From: DASSHA01 sp035693145
GTDB lineage: Bacteria; Chloroflexota; Limnocylindria; Limnocylindrales; CSP1-4
Reading direction: 5' to 3'
DNA length: 26,726 nt
NCBI GenBank assembly: GCA_035693145.1
Contig: DASSHA010000170.1
Span: 1-26,726 of the forward strand
Position numbers and translations under genes: made by a program. Below the pieces are notes generated by a model. The model did no database searches and had not been told where the DNA came from. It saw only the letters and a program-made list of their open reading frames with translations. Positions 8,769 through 15,509 of the stretch are shown piece by piece; the stretch's first letter is position 1; every line of letters starts with the position of its first letter.

Positions 8769-9883
8769 ACGACCTCCGTCGCGACGGCTGCCGTCGTGAC
8801 GCGAGCAGGTACGCGGCGAGCGCCGTCGACGTGAGCGCGGCGCGAGCGGGCCGCGACCCAGCCTCGCTCGACCAGCAGCTCGGCGAGCTCGACGGCGTTC
8901 GTGGCCGCTCCCTTGCGGACGTTGTCCGAGACGACCCAGAAGACGATCCCTCGCCCCTCCGGGACGGACACGTCCTGGCGCACCCGCCCGACGAAGATGT
9001 CGTCGCTGCCTGCCGCGTCGAGCGCGAGCGGGTAGACATGATTCGCGGGATCGTCGCGCACGACGACTCCGGGAACGTGGGCGAAGAGCGCCCGAGCGGC
9101 GTCGGGGCTGATCGGATCCATCGTCTCGACGTGGACCGCTTCCGAGTGCGAGTACTCGACCGGGACCCGGACGGCCGTGCACGACAGGGCGAGATCCGCC
9201 ATGTGGAGGATCTTGCGGCTCTCGGCGACGACCTTCCACTCCTCCTTCGTGTACCCGTTCGGAAGGAAGGCGTCGATCTCGGGCAGGACGTTGAAGGCGA
9301 TCGGGTGCGGGTAGACGCGCGACTCCGTGGGCGTACCCGCCACGCGTGCACGGACCTGCGCGTCGAGCTCGTCGAGCGCGTCGGCGCCGGTCCCCGAGAC
9401 CGACTGGTAGGTGTCGACGATCACGCGCCGCAGGCCGACGGCGTCGCGCAGCGCCATGAGCACCGGCGCGAGCTGCATCGTCGAGCAGTTCGGGTTGGCG
9501 ACGATCCCCTCGTGCCATTCGAGGTCGTCCGGGTTCACCTGGCTGACGACGAGCGGGACCGCGTCATCCATCCGCCACGCCGAGGAGTTGTCGATGACGG
9601 CCGCTCCCCGCGCCGCGGCCTCTGGCGAGAGCGCCTTGGAGATGTCCGCGCCGGCCGAGAAGAGCGCGATGTCGACGCCCTCGAACGCCTCCGCTGTCGC
9701 CTCGCGGACCGGGACATCCCCCCCGCGCCAGGCGATCGTCCGGCCGGCGCTACGGCCCGAGGCGAGCGGTCGCAGCTCCGCGACCGGAAACGAGCGCTCG
9801 GCGAGGACGCGGATCATCGTCCGGCCCACGACGCCGGTCGCTCCAACGACGGCAACCGTCAACGAGCCGCTCACGATGGGCAT
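8765..9883 (-). CDS. asd: Aspartate-semialdehyde dehydrogenase
   Basis: This 372-residue NADPH-dependent enzyme reduces aspartyl phosphate to aspartate semialdehyde, the branch point to lysine/diaminopimelate, threonine and methionine. The nucleotide-binding motif GATGVVG is at residues 14-20, the catalytic cysteine is Cys133 in ANPNCSTMQL, and YQSVSGTGADALDEL plus HPIAFNVLPEID give the substrate-binding core and dimer region. The ending NVRKGAATNAVELAELLV is typical. The ATG at 9883 has a GGAG 5 bases upstream and lies about 35 bases downstream of a candidate promoter, so it is probably the first gene of the operon. The C-terminal tail of about 30 residues (Arg/Ala/Val-rich) extends beyond the usual family end and overlaps the glycosylase start by 4 bp. 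Confidence 0.95.
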   Translation of the reverse strand: MPIVSGSLTVAVVGATGVVGRTMIRVLAERSFPVAELRPLASGRSAGRTIAWRGGDVPVREATAEAFEGVDIALFSAGADISKALSPEAAARGAAVIDNSSAWRMDDAVPLVVSQVNPDDLEWHEGIVANPNCSTMQLAPVLMALRDAVGLRRVIVDTYQSVSGTGADALDELDAQVRARVAGTPTESRVYPHPIAFNVLPEIDAFLPNGYTKEEWKVVAESRKILHMADLALSCTAVRVPVEYSHSEAVHVETMDPISPDAARALFAHVPGVVVRDDPANHVYPLALDAAGSDDIFVGRVRQDVSVPEGRGIVFWVVSDNVRKGAATNAVELAELLVERGWVAARSRRAHVDGARRVPARVTTAAVATEVV

Positions 9884-9922
9884 GGCTCCGCTGAGGCAGA
9901 AGGTTGATCGGGCACGTCGGCG

Positions 9923-9931
9923 AGTATACCA
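9923..9931 (-). promoter_or_regulatory. Candidate extended -10 promoter for the asd operon
   Basis: Read on the minus strand, TGGTATACT gives an extended -10 element (TG-N-TATACT, five of six bases matching TATAAT). It is one of very few AT-rich hexamers in any intergenic gap of the window. No good -35 box is visible at 16-18 bases, which extended -10 promoters can do without. Transcription would start near 9916, leaving a leader of about 33 bases to the asd ATG. It lies between the pnp terminator-like hairpin and asd, where a promoter is expected. Confidence 0.55.
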
Positions 9932-9973
9932 ACCGCACTTGACCGCTCCGGCTCGAACGGCAAGGAAACGAGG

Positions 9974-10001
9974 AAGGCCGGCCGCTCGCGCGGCCGGCCT
10001 T
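9974..10001 (-). terminator. GC-rich hairpin ending the rpsO-pnp unit
   Basis: A perfect 12 bp stem (9974-9985 paired with 9990-10001) closes a 4-base TCGC loop 30 bases after the pnp stop. On the minus strand it is followed by a pyrimidine-rich stretch (CCTCGTTTCCTTG) rather than a pure T run, so it may terminate with help from Rho or protect the pnp 3' end from decay. It separates pnp from the asd promoter. Confidence 0.7.
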
Positions 10002-10031
10002 GAGTGTCAGGTTCGGGCGTTGCCCGAGGGC

Positions 10032-12614
10032 CTAAACCGGCTCCTTCGCCAGGTGACGCTGCATCGCCGCCTTGCGCGAGAGGTTCACACGGCCCTGGCG
10101 ATCAACCTCGATCACCATGACCATCACCTCGTCACCGACCGAGACGACGTCCTCCACGGTGGGTACGTGGTAGTCGGCGAGCTCGCCGATCCGGACCAGG
10201 CCTTCCTTGCCGGGCAGGATCTCGACGAACGCGCCGAAGCCCATGATCCGGGTCACCTTACCGAGGTAGAGGCCACCGACCTCGACCTCGCGGGTGAGCG
10301 ATTCGATCCAGGTGATCGCCTTGCGGCTGTTCTCGCCCGAGACGGCGGCGATCTCGACCGTGCCGTCGTCCTCGACGTTGATCTCGGTGCCGGTCTCCTC
10401 CTGGATCTTGCGGATCGTCGCGCCGCCCTTCCCGATGATGTCCCGGATCTTCTCGGGATTGATCTTGATCGTGATGATCCGCGGCGCGAAGTCGCTCATC
10501 TCGCCACGCGACGCGGGCAGGACCTCGGCCATCTTGTCCAGGATCGTGAGCCGCGCCGCGAGGGCCTGCTTGAGGCCGTCGCGGATGATCGCCTCGCTGA
10601 TCCCCTGGACCTTGATGTCCATCTGCAGGGCGGTGACGCCGTCCCGCGTGCCGGTCACCTTGAAGTCCATGTCGCCGATCGCATCCTCCTTGCCGAGGAT
10701 GTCGGTGAGCACGACGTACGAACCGTCCGGCTCGCTGACGAGGCCCATCGCGGCGCCGGCGACCGGCGCCTTGATCGGCACGCCGGCGTCCATCAGGGCG
10801 AGCGTCGAGCCGCAGGTCGACGCCATCGAGGTCGATCCGTTCGACGTCACGCACTCGCTGACGACGCGGATGACGTACGGAAACTCGTCATGGTCCGGCA
10901 GCACCGGCACGAGCGCCCGCTCCGCGAGATGGCCGTGGCCGATGTCACGCCGGCTGGGACCGCGCATCGGCTTGTTCTCGCCGGTGCTGTACGGCGGGAA
11001 GTTGTAGTGGTGGAGGTAGCGCTTCTCGGTCTCGGGGCTGATCGTGTCGATCCGCTGCACGTCTGACGACGACCCGAGCGTCGCGATGCTGAGCGCCTGC
11101 GTCTCGCCACGCGTGAACAGGCCCGAGCCGTGAGCCCGAGGGACGAGCCCGACCTCGACGCTGACCGCCCGGAGCTCGGTCAGGCCGCGCCCGTCGATCC
11201 GGATCCCCTCGTCGAGGACGAGCCGGCGGACAGTCTTCTTCTGAACCAGGTTGAACAGGCTCTTGCTGACGCGCGCCTCGCGGCGGGCCGCCTCCAGGAG
11301 GGCCGGCGTGTCGCCGCCGGTCCGCTGCGCTCGCACGGCCGTCGCGATTGCGTCGCGGAGGGCCGAGATTCGGCCGGGCAGGTCATTCGCGAACCAGAGC
11401 AGCAGGTTCGCCGTCGCTTCGGCGTCCGGCAGCGCGCGATGGCTCTGGCTGAGCTCGATGCCGAAGAACCTGGCGAGGTCTCCGAGCTTGTAGGACTCGG
11501 CGCCCGGGTAGCCGTCGCGGGCGATCACCAGCGTGTCGAGGTAGGTGCCGGGCTCGAACCGGAAGCCGTCGCCCTTCGCCTCCTCGATGAAGCCGAGGTC
11601 AAAACCGATGTTGTGGCCGACGAGGAGCGCCTCGCCGACGAAGGCGAGGAGCTTGTCCGCCGCTTCCTTCGGGCTGGGCGCGCCCTTGACGTCCTTGTCG
11701 GTGATGCCGTGCATCTGGTTGCCGACGATCGGGCGTCCGGGGTTGACGAACGTCGACCAGCGGTCGACGACCTTCGTGCCCTTGATCTTGACAGCGGCGA
11801 CCTCGACGAGGTCGGACATCTTCGGGTCGGTGCCGGTCGTCTCGACGTCGACGACCACGAGCTCTCGTTGCGCATCGGTCGCCGAGGCGAAGGTCAGGAC
11901 CGAATCGGTGCCGGGCTCGAGGTACGGCAGGCGCTTCGGCTTGCCGACCGCCTCACGGAGCTGCTCCTGGAGATCGATCAGCGGCTGGAGCGAGCGGTGG
12001 CCGAACAGGATGGCCTCGGCCATCACGTCCTCGGGCAGGAGCTTCGCTCCCGCCTCGACCATCATGATCGCGTCACGGGTACCGGCGACGATGAGGTCGA
12101 GCTCCGAATCCGCGAGCTGCGTGTGGGTTGGGTTCACCACGAACTCGCCGCCGATCCGGCCGACGCGGACGGCGCCGACCGGGCCGCGGAACGGGATCTC
12201 GCTGATCGACAGCGCGGCCGACGCGGCGACCGTCCCGAGCACGTCCGGATTGTTCTCCTGGTCGGTTGAGAGGACCGTGATGACGAGCTGGATGTCGTCC
12301 TTGTACCCGGCCGGGAAAAGCGGCCGGATCGGGCGGTCCGTCTGCCGAGCGGCGAGAATCGCGTTCTCCGACGGCCGCGACTCGCGCTTGATGAAGCCGC
12401 CCGGGATCTTGCCCGCCGCGTACATCCGCTCCTCGAAGTCAACGGTGAGCGGGAAGAAGTCGAGCCCCGGACGAGGCTCGGAGCGGTTTGCGGTCCCGAG
12501 GACCATCGTGTCGCCGAAGCGAACGGTGACGGACCCGCCGGCGAGCCGGGCGAGCTTGCCCGTCTCGATCGTCAGCGTTCGACCGGCGAACTGCGTCTCG
12601 AAGACGTGAGACAC
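10032..12614 (-). CDS. pnp: Polyribonucleotide nucleotidyltransferase with an inserted DEDDh exonuclease domain
   Basis: This 860-residue protein carries the full PNPase set: RNase PH core 1 (about 1-225), a shortened helical linker, RNase PH core 2 (about 465-695), a KH domain (IIGKGGATIRKIQEETG, 726-742) and an S1 domain (780-848). PNPase degrades RNA 3'-5' with phosphate. Core 2 retains Asp644, Asp650 and Lys652, matching E. coli D486, D492 and K494. About 160 residues longer than usual (E. coli 711), it contains a whole DnaQ-like exonuclease at about 248-410 with every catalytic residue present (listed separately). The reading frame is continuous, and both flanks of the insertion are normal PNPase sequence, so this is a fusion, not a misassembly artefact visible as a frameshift. 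The start is GTG with AAGGAGG 10 bases upstream. It follows rpsO, as in many bacteria, and ends before a strong hairpin. Confidence 0.95.
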   Translation of the reverse strand: MSHVFETQFAGRTLTIETGKLARLAGGSVTVRFGDTMVLGTANRSEPRPGLDFFPLTVDFEERMYAAGKIPGGFIKRESRPSENAILAARQTDRPIRPLFPAGYKDDIQLVITVLSTDQENNPDVLGTVAASAALSISEIPFRGPVGAVRVGRIGGEFVVNPTHTQLADSELDLIVAGTRDAIMMVEAGAKLLPEDVMAEAILFGHRSLQPLIDLQEQLREAVGKPKRLPYLEPGTDSVLTFASATDAQRELVVVDVETTGTDPKMSDLVEVAAVKIKGTKVVDRWSTFVNPGRPIVGNQMHGITDKDVKGAPSPKEAADKLLAFVGEALLVGHNIGFDLGFIEEAKGDGFRFEPGTYLDTLVIARDGYPGAESYKLGDLARFFGIELSQSHRALPDAEATANLLLWFANDLPGRISALRDAIATAVRAQRTGGDTPALLEAARREARVSKSLFNLVQKKTVRRLVLDEGIRIDGRGLTELRAVSVEVGLVPRAHGSGLFTRGETQALSIATLGSSSDVQRIDTISPETEKRYLHHYNFPPYSTGENKPMRGPSRRDIGHGHLAERALVPVLPDHDEFPYVIRVVSECVTSNGSTSMASTCGSTLALMDAGVPIKAPVAGAAMGLVSEPDGSYVVLTDILGKEDAIGDMDFKVTGTRDGVTALQMDIKVQGISEAIIRDGLKQALAARLTILDKMAEVLPASRGEMSDFAPRIITIKINPEKIRDIIGKGGATIRKIQEETGTEINVEDDGTVEIAAVSGENSRKAITWIESLTREVEVGGLYLGKVTRIMGFGAFVEILPGKEGLVRIGELADYHVPTVEDVVSVGDEVMVMVIEVDRQGRVNLSRKAAMQRHLAKEPV
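11385..11873 (-). other. DEDDh (DnaQ/PolC-type) 3'-5' exonuclease module inside PNPase
   Basis: Residues about 248-410 of the pnp product form a complete DEDDh exonuclease. ExoI is VVVDVETTGTDP (Asp256, Glu258), ExoII is VGHNIGFDLGF (Asp339), and ExoIII is SHRALPDAEAT (His392, Asp397). By eye it is most like the proofreading exonuclease of PolC and DnaQ-type proteins (compare the PolC pattern with HHRAIYDAEAT), more than oligoribonuclease. It enters after GKPK, where RNase PH core 1 gives way to the helical linker. The C-terminal part of that linker resumes near residue 411. Which nucleic acid it cleaves is unknown. Confidence 0.93.
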
Positions 12615-12624
12615 GGAAGTGCAT

Positions 12625-12631
12625 CCTCCTT
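12625..12631 (-). promoter_or_regulatory. Strong Shine-Dalgarno of pnp
   Basis: AAGGAGG on the minus strand lies 10 bases before the GTG at 12614. An ATG immediately after it at 12624 is out of frame and too close to be used, so this site supports the GTG start. Confidence 0.6.
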
Positions 12632-12739
12632 GCCGTGGAGGAGGAGACGACCCTGGGGCTTGAGTGGGCCTGCCGAACGCGAGAGCTGCCTGGTCCGCCG
12701 AACCGCGGGCGTGGTGCCCGAGGTCCCGGACTGCGTTCG

Positions 12740-13009
12740 CTAGCGGCGAAGTCCGAGCCGTCCGATGACGGTTCGGTAGCGAGCGTTGTCCGTCTTGACG
12801 AGGTACGCCAGGAGACGACGGCGCTGGCCCACGAGCTTGAGGAGGCCGCGGCGCGAGTGGTTGTCCTTCGGGAATCCGCGCAGGTGGTCCGTGAGTCCCT
12901 TGATCCGCTCCGTCAGGAGCGCGACCTGGACCTCTGCGGAGCCGGTATCACCCTCGGTTCGGGCGTACTCGGCCATCACCTGCTGTTTCGTTTCCCGCGC
13001 GAGCGGCAC
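12740..13009 (-). CDS. rpsO: 30S ribosomal protein S15
   Basis: S15 binds 16S rRNA in the platform of the small subunit. The protein matches the family throughout: ARTEGDTGSAEVQVALLTERI near the N-terminus, then DHLRGFPKDNHSRRGLL, and the basic LVGQRRRLLAYLVKTDNARY. I place the start at the GTG at 13009 because GGAGG (13015-13019) sits 5 bases ahead and the resulting 89 residues equal E. coli S15. An in-frame GTG at 13024 would add five residues (MSEDR) but has an AGGA only 2 bases away. It is the first gene of the rpsO-pnp pair, with 125 bases before pnp, a gap that may hold S15 autoregulatory or RNase processing structure, though I could not define one. Confidence 0.95.
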   Translation of the reverse strand: MPLARETKQQVMAEYARTEGDTGSAEVQVALLTERIKGLTDHLRGFPKDNHSRRGLLKLVGQRRRLLAYLVKTDNARYRTVIGRLGLRR

Positions 13010-13058
13010 TCGGTCCTCCGACACGATCCTGTTTGCTTGACCTTCTGGTAACGGGCGG

Positions 13059-13088
13059 ATGGTAGCAGGCGGTCGGCCGTTCGGTCAC
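13059..13088 (-). promoter_or_regulatory. Candidate rpsO promoter
   Basis: On the minus strand GTGACC (13083-13088) and TACCAT (13059-13064) are spaced by 18 bases, each matching four of six consensus bases. Transcription would begin near 13050, about 40 bases before the S15 start. Support is modest. Confidence 0.35.
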
Positions 13089-13123
13089 GGCGCGCCCGCT
13101 CCGATCCGCGCGCGGGTCTCGGC

Positions 13124-13768
13124 TCAGGATGTCGCAGCTCCTCGGGAACCGGCGCCGGTCCCCGACGGCGGCGCCGCGTAGCCCCGCTCGGCTATCTCCT
13201 CGGCGCGGACGGCGTAGGCCTCGGCATTCGGAGCCGTGCGGGCACGAAGGCCGTCCACCAAGCGGTTGTACATCGCGAAACCGGACGCGATGAGGATCGC
13301 GAGCTGGACGTCGCCGTCGCTCGCTCCCGCGGCGCGCGCCGCCTCGACGTCCCCCGCGGTCAGCTCGAGCGGCGCGCCGGCGACGGTGCGTGCCACGTGG
13401 AGCAGGGCGCGCATCTTCGGCTCGAAGCCCGAGTACGAGCCAAGCTTGGCCGCATCGACGAGCGGTTCCGTGTCGGTCGTGCCGGCCCGCCGGAACAGGG
13501 CGCTTGCGTGTTCGCCGTGCGAGTCCATGCAGAAGAAGCAGTCGTTCGCCGCGGAAACGGCCGTTGCGATCAGCTCGCGCTGGGCTCTGACGAGGGTCGT
13601 GCCCGGGAAGTCGTTCACCAGCAGCTCGTCCGCGAGACCGCGCAGGTGGAGCCCCAGGCCCGGCGTCAGGCGCATGGCGGCCTGGATCCCCGGCGCATCG
13701 GGCAATCCGGGGGCGATCGGCTCCTGCCTCGCTCGTCGATCGCGTTCCTCGTTGCGTACCATCCCCAT
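13124..13768 (-). CDS. AhpD-like carboxymuconolactone decarboxylase-family protein
   Basis: This 214-residue protein carries the AhpD redox motif: Glu65, then Cys77-Phe-Phe-Cys80 and His84, with the same spacing as in mycobacterial AhpD (E118, C130, C133, H137). AhpD-family proteins are cytoplasmic alkylhydroperoxidases or thiol-disulfide partners of peroxiredoxins; some relatives are ring-cleavage decarboxylases, which lack the CxxC pair. The rest is helical (for example SGFEPKMRALLHVARTVAG and DGDVQLAILIASGFAMYNRLVDGL), as in peroxidase-related members. The ATG at 13768 is preferred because AGGAG lies 4 bases ahead. A longer start at 13795 would touch the start codon of the divergent membrane-protein gene. 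No AhpC-like peroxiredoxin is in the window, so its partner is unknown. Confidence 0.82.
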   Translation of the reverse strand: MGMVRNEERDRRARQEPIAPGLPDAPGIQAAMRLTPGLGLHLRGLADELLVNDFPGTTLVRAQRELIATAVSAANDCFFCMDSHGEHASALFRRAGTTDTEPLVDAAKLGSYSGFEPKMRALLHVARTVAGAPLELTAGDVEAARAAGASDGDVQLAILIASGFAMYNRLVDGLRARTAPNAEAYAVRAEEIAERGYAAPPSGTGAGSRGAATS

Positions 13769-13793
13769 CACTCTCCTATCCGAGGCGTTCGCC

Positions 13794-15449
13794 ATGGCCG
13801 GAGAACCGTCACCGCCCGCCGCCGTCACGCTGGCCGTCGCCCCGCAGGCCGTTCGTCGCCCACCGGCGCCGTCGGTCCTCCTCCGGATCGGCGCGCGACC
13901 TGTCCCGGTCTTCCTGCCCAGCGTGCGCGATCCGCGGCTCCACGTCGCGGCCGTGATCATCACGATCCACGTCCTGGGCCAGGTGGGGCTCGGCTTCCGG
14001 GTCAGCGTGCCCCAGATCCTCGCGGCGATCCTGACCTGCGCGGTCCTCGAAATCGCGATCACGTTCCGCCAGAACGGGGCTCTCGTCTGGCCAGCCAGCG
14101 CGATGCTGACGGGGAGCGGCGTCGCCCTCATCCTGCGCGTGGTCGGCACGCCCGCGGGGGACCACTGGACGACCTTCGCGCTGCCGCTCTACGCGGGCGT
14201 GGCCGGTTTGTCGCTGCTGTCCAAGTACGTGATCCGCCATCGCGGCTCGCACGTGTTCAACCCCTCGAACATCGGGCTCGTCGTCACGTTCGCGCTGCTG
14301 GGGACGTCGCGCGTCGAGCCGCTCGACTTCTGGTGGGCGCCGCTGGACGGCTGGATGATCGCCGCGTATGCGGTCATCCTCGTTGGCGGCCTGCTGATCA
14401 CGCGCCGGCTCCACCTCCTCGCGCTCGCCGCGAGCTTCTGGCTGACGCTCGCGGCGGGCACCGCGCTCCTGGCCGGCAGCGGCCACTGCATGACGGCCAG
14501 CTGGGCGTTCGCGCCGGTCTGCGACGGACAGTACTGGCGAGTGATCGTGACGTCGCCCGAGGTGCTGGTCTTCCTGTTCTTCATGATCACCGACCCGAAG
14601 ACCGTCCCCGCGGGCCGGGTCGGCCGCGTCGCCTTCGGCGTCCTCGTCGGGCTGGCCTGCAGCCTCCTCATGGCCCCCCAGACCGACGAGTTCGGGGCCA
14701 AGGTCGCGCTCCTCGCGGGTCTCGTCGTGGTCTGCGCGGCGCGACCGCTGATCGAGCGGTTCGTGCCGGCGTCTCGCTCCGACGGCGACGGCCTCGTCGA
14801 CTTCGCCCGGTACCTCGCGATCGGCGGCGACGTCGCCCGGCCGGCCCGGGTCGCGATGCGCAGCGCCGGTGCGGCGGTCGCCGTGACGCTCGTGGCCGGC
14901 GGGCTCGTTGCGGCCGGGGCGCCCGCTCGGGCGGCCGTTCCGCCGTCCACCCTCGAGCCGTTCGATCGGCTGCCGGCGGCCGTCGACCCCTCGACGCTTC
15001 CGCCCATCCGCGTCGAGCAGGCGGTCGTCGCGTTCGATGACCAGCTGGCGGGTCCGGGCATGGCGGACGTCGTCGTGACGCTCGCCCAGAATCTCCAGGT
15101 CGAGCGTCTCGCGCTCCTCGGACGCGATGCCACGCTGCTGCCCTCGGTCGATCACGGCGACCGGCTCGCCGAGATGCGGGCGCGGCTGCAGACCGCCCAG
15201 GCGACCGGGATCACGACCGTCGAGCGTTACGCGTTCGAGTCATTCGACGCCTCGCTCCTCGTTCCGTTCGGGCAGCAGACCGGGCTCAGCCTCGGCCTCA
15301 CCGCGCAGGGAACGCTCGTGCGTGAGACACACGACCGAACCGGGGCACTCCTGGGCGAGACGACCGAAGCGTTCCGGCTGACGTTCGCGCTCCGACGTGC
15401 CACGGGATCTCGATGGCTGAACGTCGCGGTCGTGCCAGCCACGGGCTGA
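13794..15449 (+). CDS. UnbU-like (NqrB/RnfD-related) polytopic membrane protein with extracytoplasmic C-domain
   Basis: This 551-residue protein has about ten hydrophobic segments between residues 45 and 385. It shows two features shared with NqrB/RnfD: HVFNPSNIGLVVTF near 160 and FFMITDPKTVPAGRVGR near 262. The SGAT-type motif that carries covalent FMN in NqrB/RnfD is not visible. Such proteins are also known as UnbU/E5 in enediyne gene clusters, where they accompany an UnbV protein; here an UnbV protein is encoded convergently just downstream. After the last hydrophobic segment (AVAVTLVAGGLVAAGAPARAA) come about 165 soluble residues, reminiscent of NTF2-like folds, that I cannot assign. The ATG at 13794 has GAGG 8 bases ahead and shares its CATG with a discarded upstream start of the divergent gene. 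Function is unknown; electron transfer or cofactor handling in the membrane is a guess. Confidence 0.7.
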   Translation: MAGEPSPPAAVTLAVAPQAVRRPPAPSVLLRIGARPVPVFLPSVRDPRLHVAAVIITIHVLGQVGLGFRVSVPQILAAILTCAVLEIAITFRQNGALVWPASAMLTGSGVALILRVVGTPAGDHWTTFALPLYAGVAGLSLLSKYVIRHRGSHVFNPSNIGLVVTFALLGTSRVEPLDFWWAPLDGWMIAAYAVILVGGLLITRRLHLLALAASFWLTLAAGTALLAGSGHCMTASWAFAPVCDGQYWRVIVTSPEVLVFLFFMITDPKTVPAGRVGRVAFGVLVGLACSLLMAPQTDEFGAKVALLAGLVVVCAARPLIERFVPASRSDGDGLVDFARYLAIGGDVARPARVAMRSAGAAVAVTLVAGGLVAAGAPARAAVPPSTLEPFDRLPAAVDPSTLPPIRVEQAVVAFDDQLAGPGMADVVVTLAQNLQVERLALLGRDATLLPSVDHGDRLAEMRARLQTAQATGITTVERYAFESFDASLLVPFGQQTGLSLGLTAQGTLVRETHDRTGALLGETTEAFRLTFALRRATGSRWLNVAVVPATG

Positions 15450-15509
15450 TCGTGCCGCGAACATTCTCGGCGGGAACGACGGCCCGTGACGCTCCGCCGG
15501 GCGTGCCAG

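Noticed and set aside
11130..12269. Acidic plus-strand frame opposite pnp
   Set aside because: Antisense shadow of the PNPase/exonuclease gene with no Shine-Dalgarno sequence or homology recognised.
12673..12745. CGAACGC / GCGTTCG inverted pair in the rpsO-pnp gap
   Set aside because: The halves are over 50 bases apart and one reaches the rpsO end; not a convincing processing stem without folding.
13037..13065. Plus-strand TTGACC with a poor -10 near rpsO
   Set aside because: It would point into the 3' end of the minus-strand AhpD gene, and the -10 (TGGTAG) is weak.
13809..15155. Minus-strand frame of ~450 codons opposite the UnbU-like gene
   Set aside because: Highly repetitive Arg/Asp/Glu composition; the plus strand has clear membrane segments and an NqrB/RnfD-like motif.
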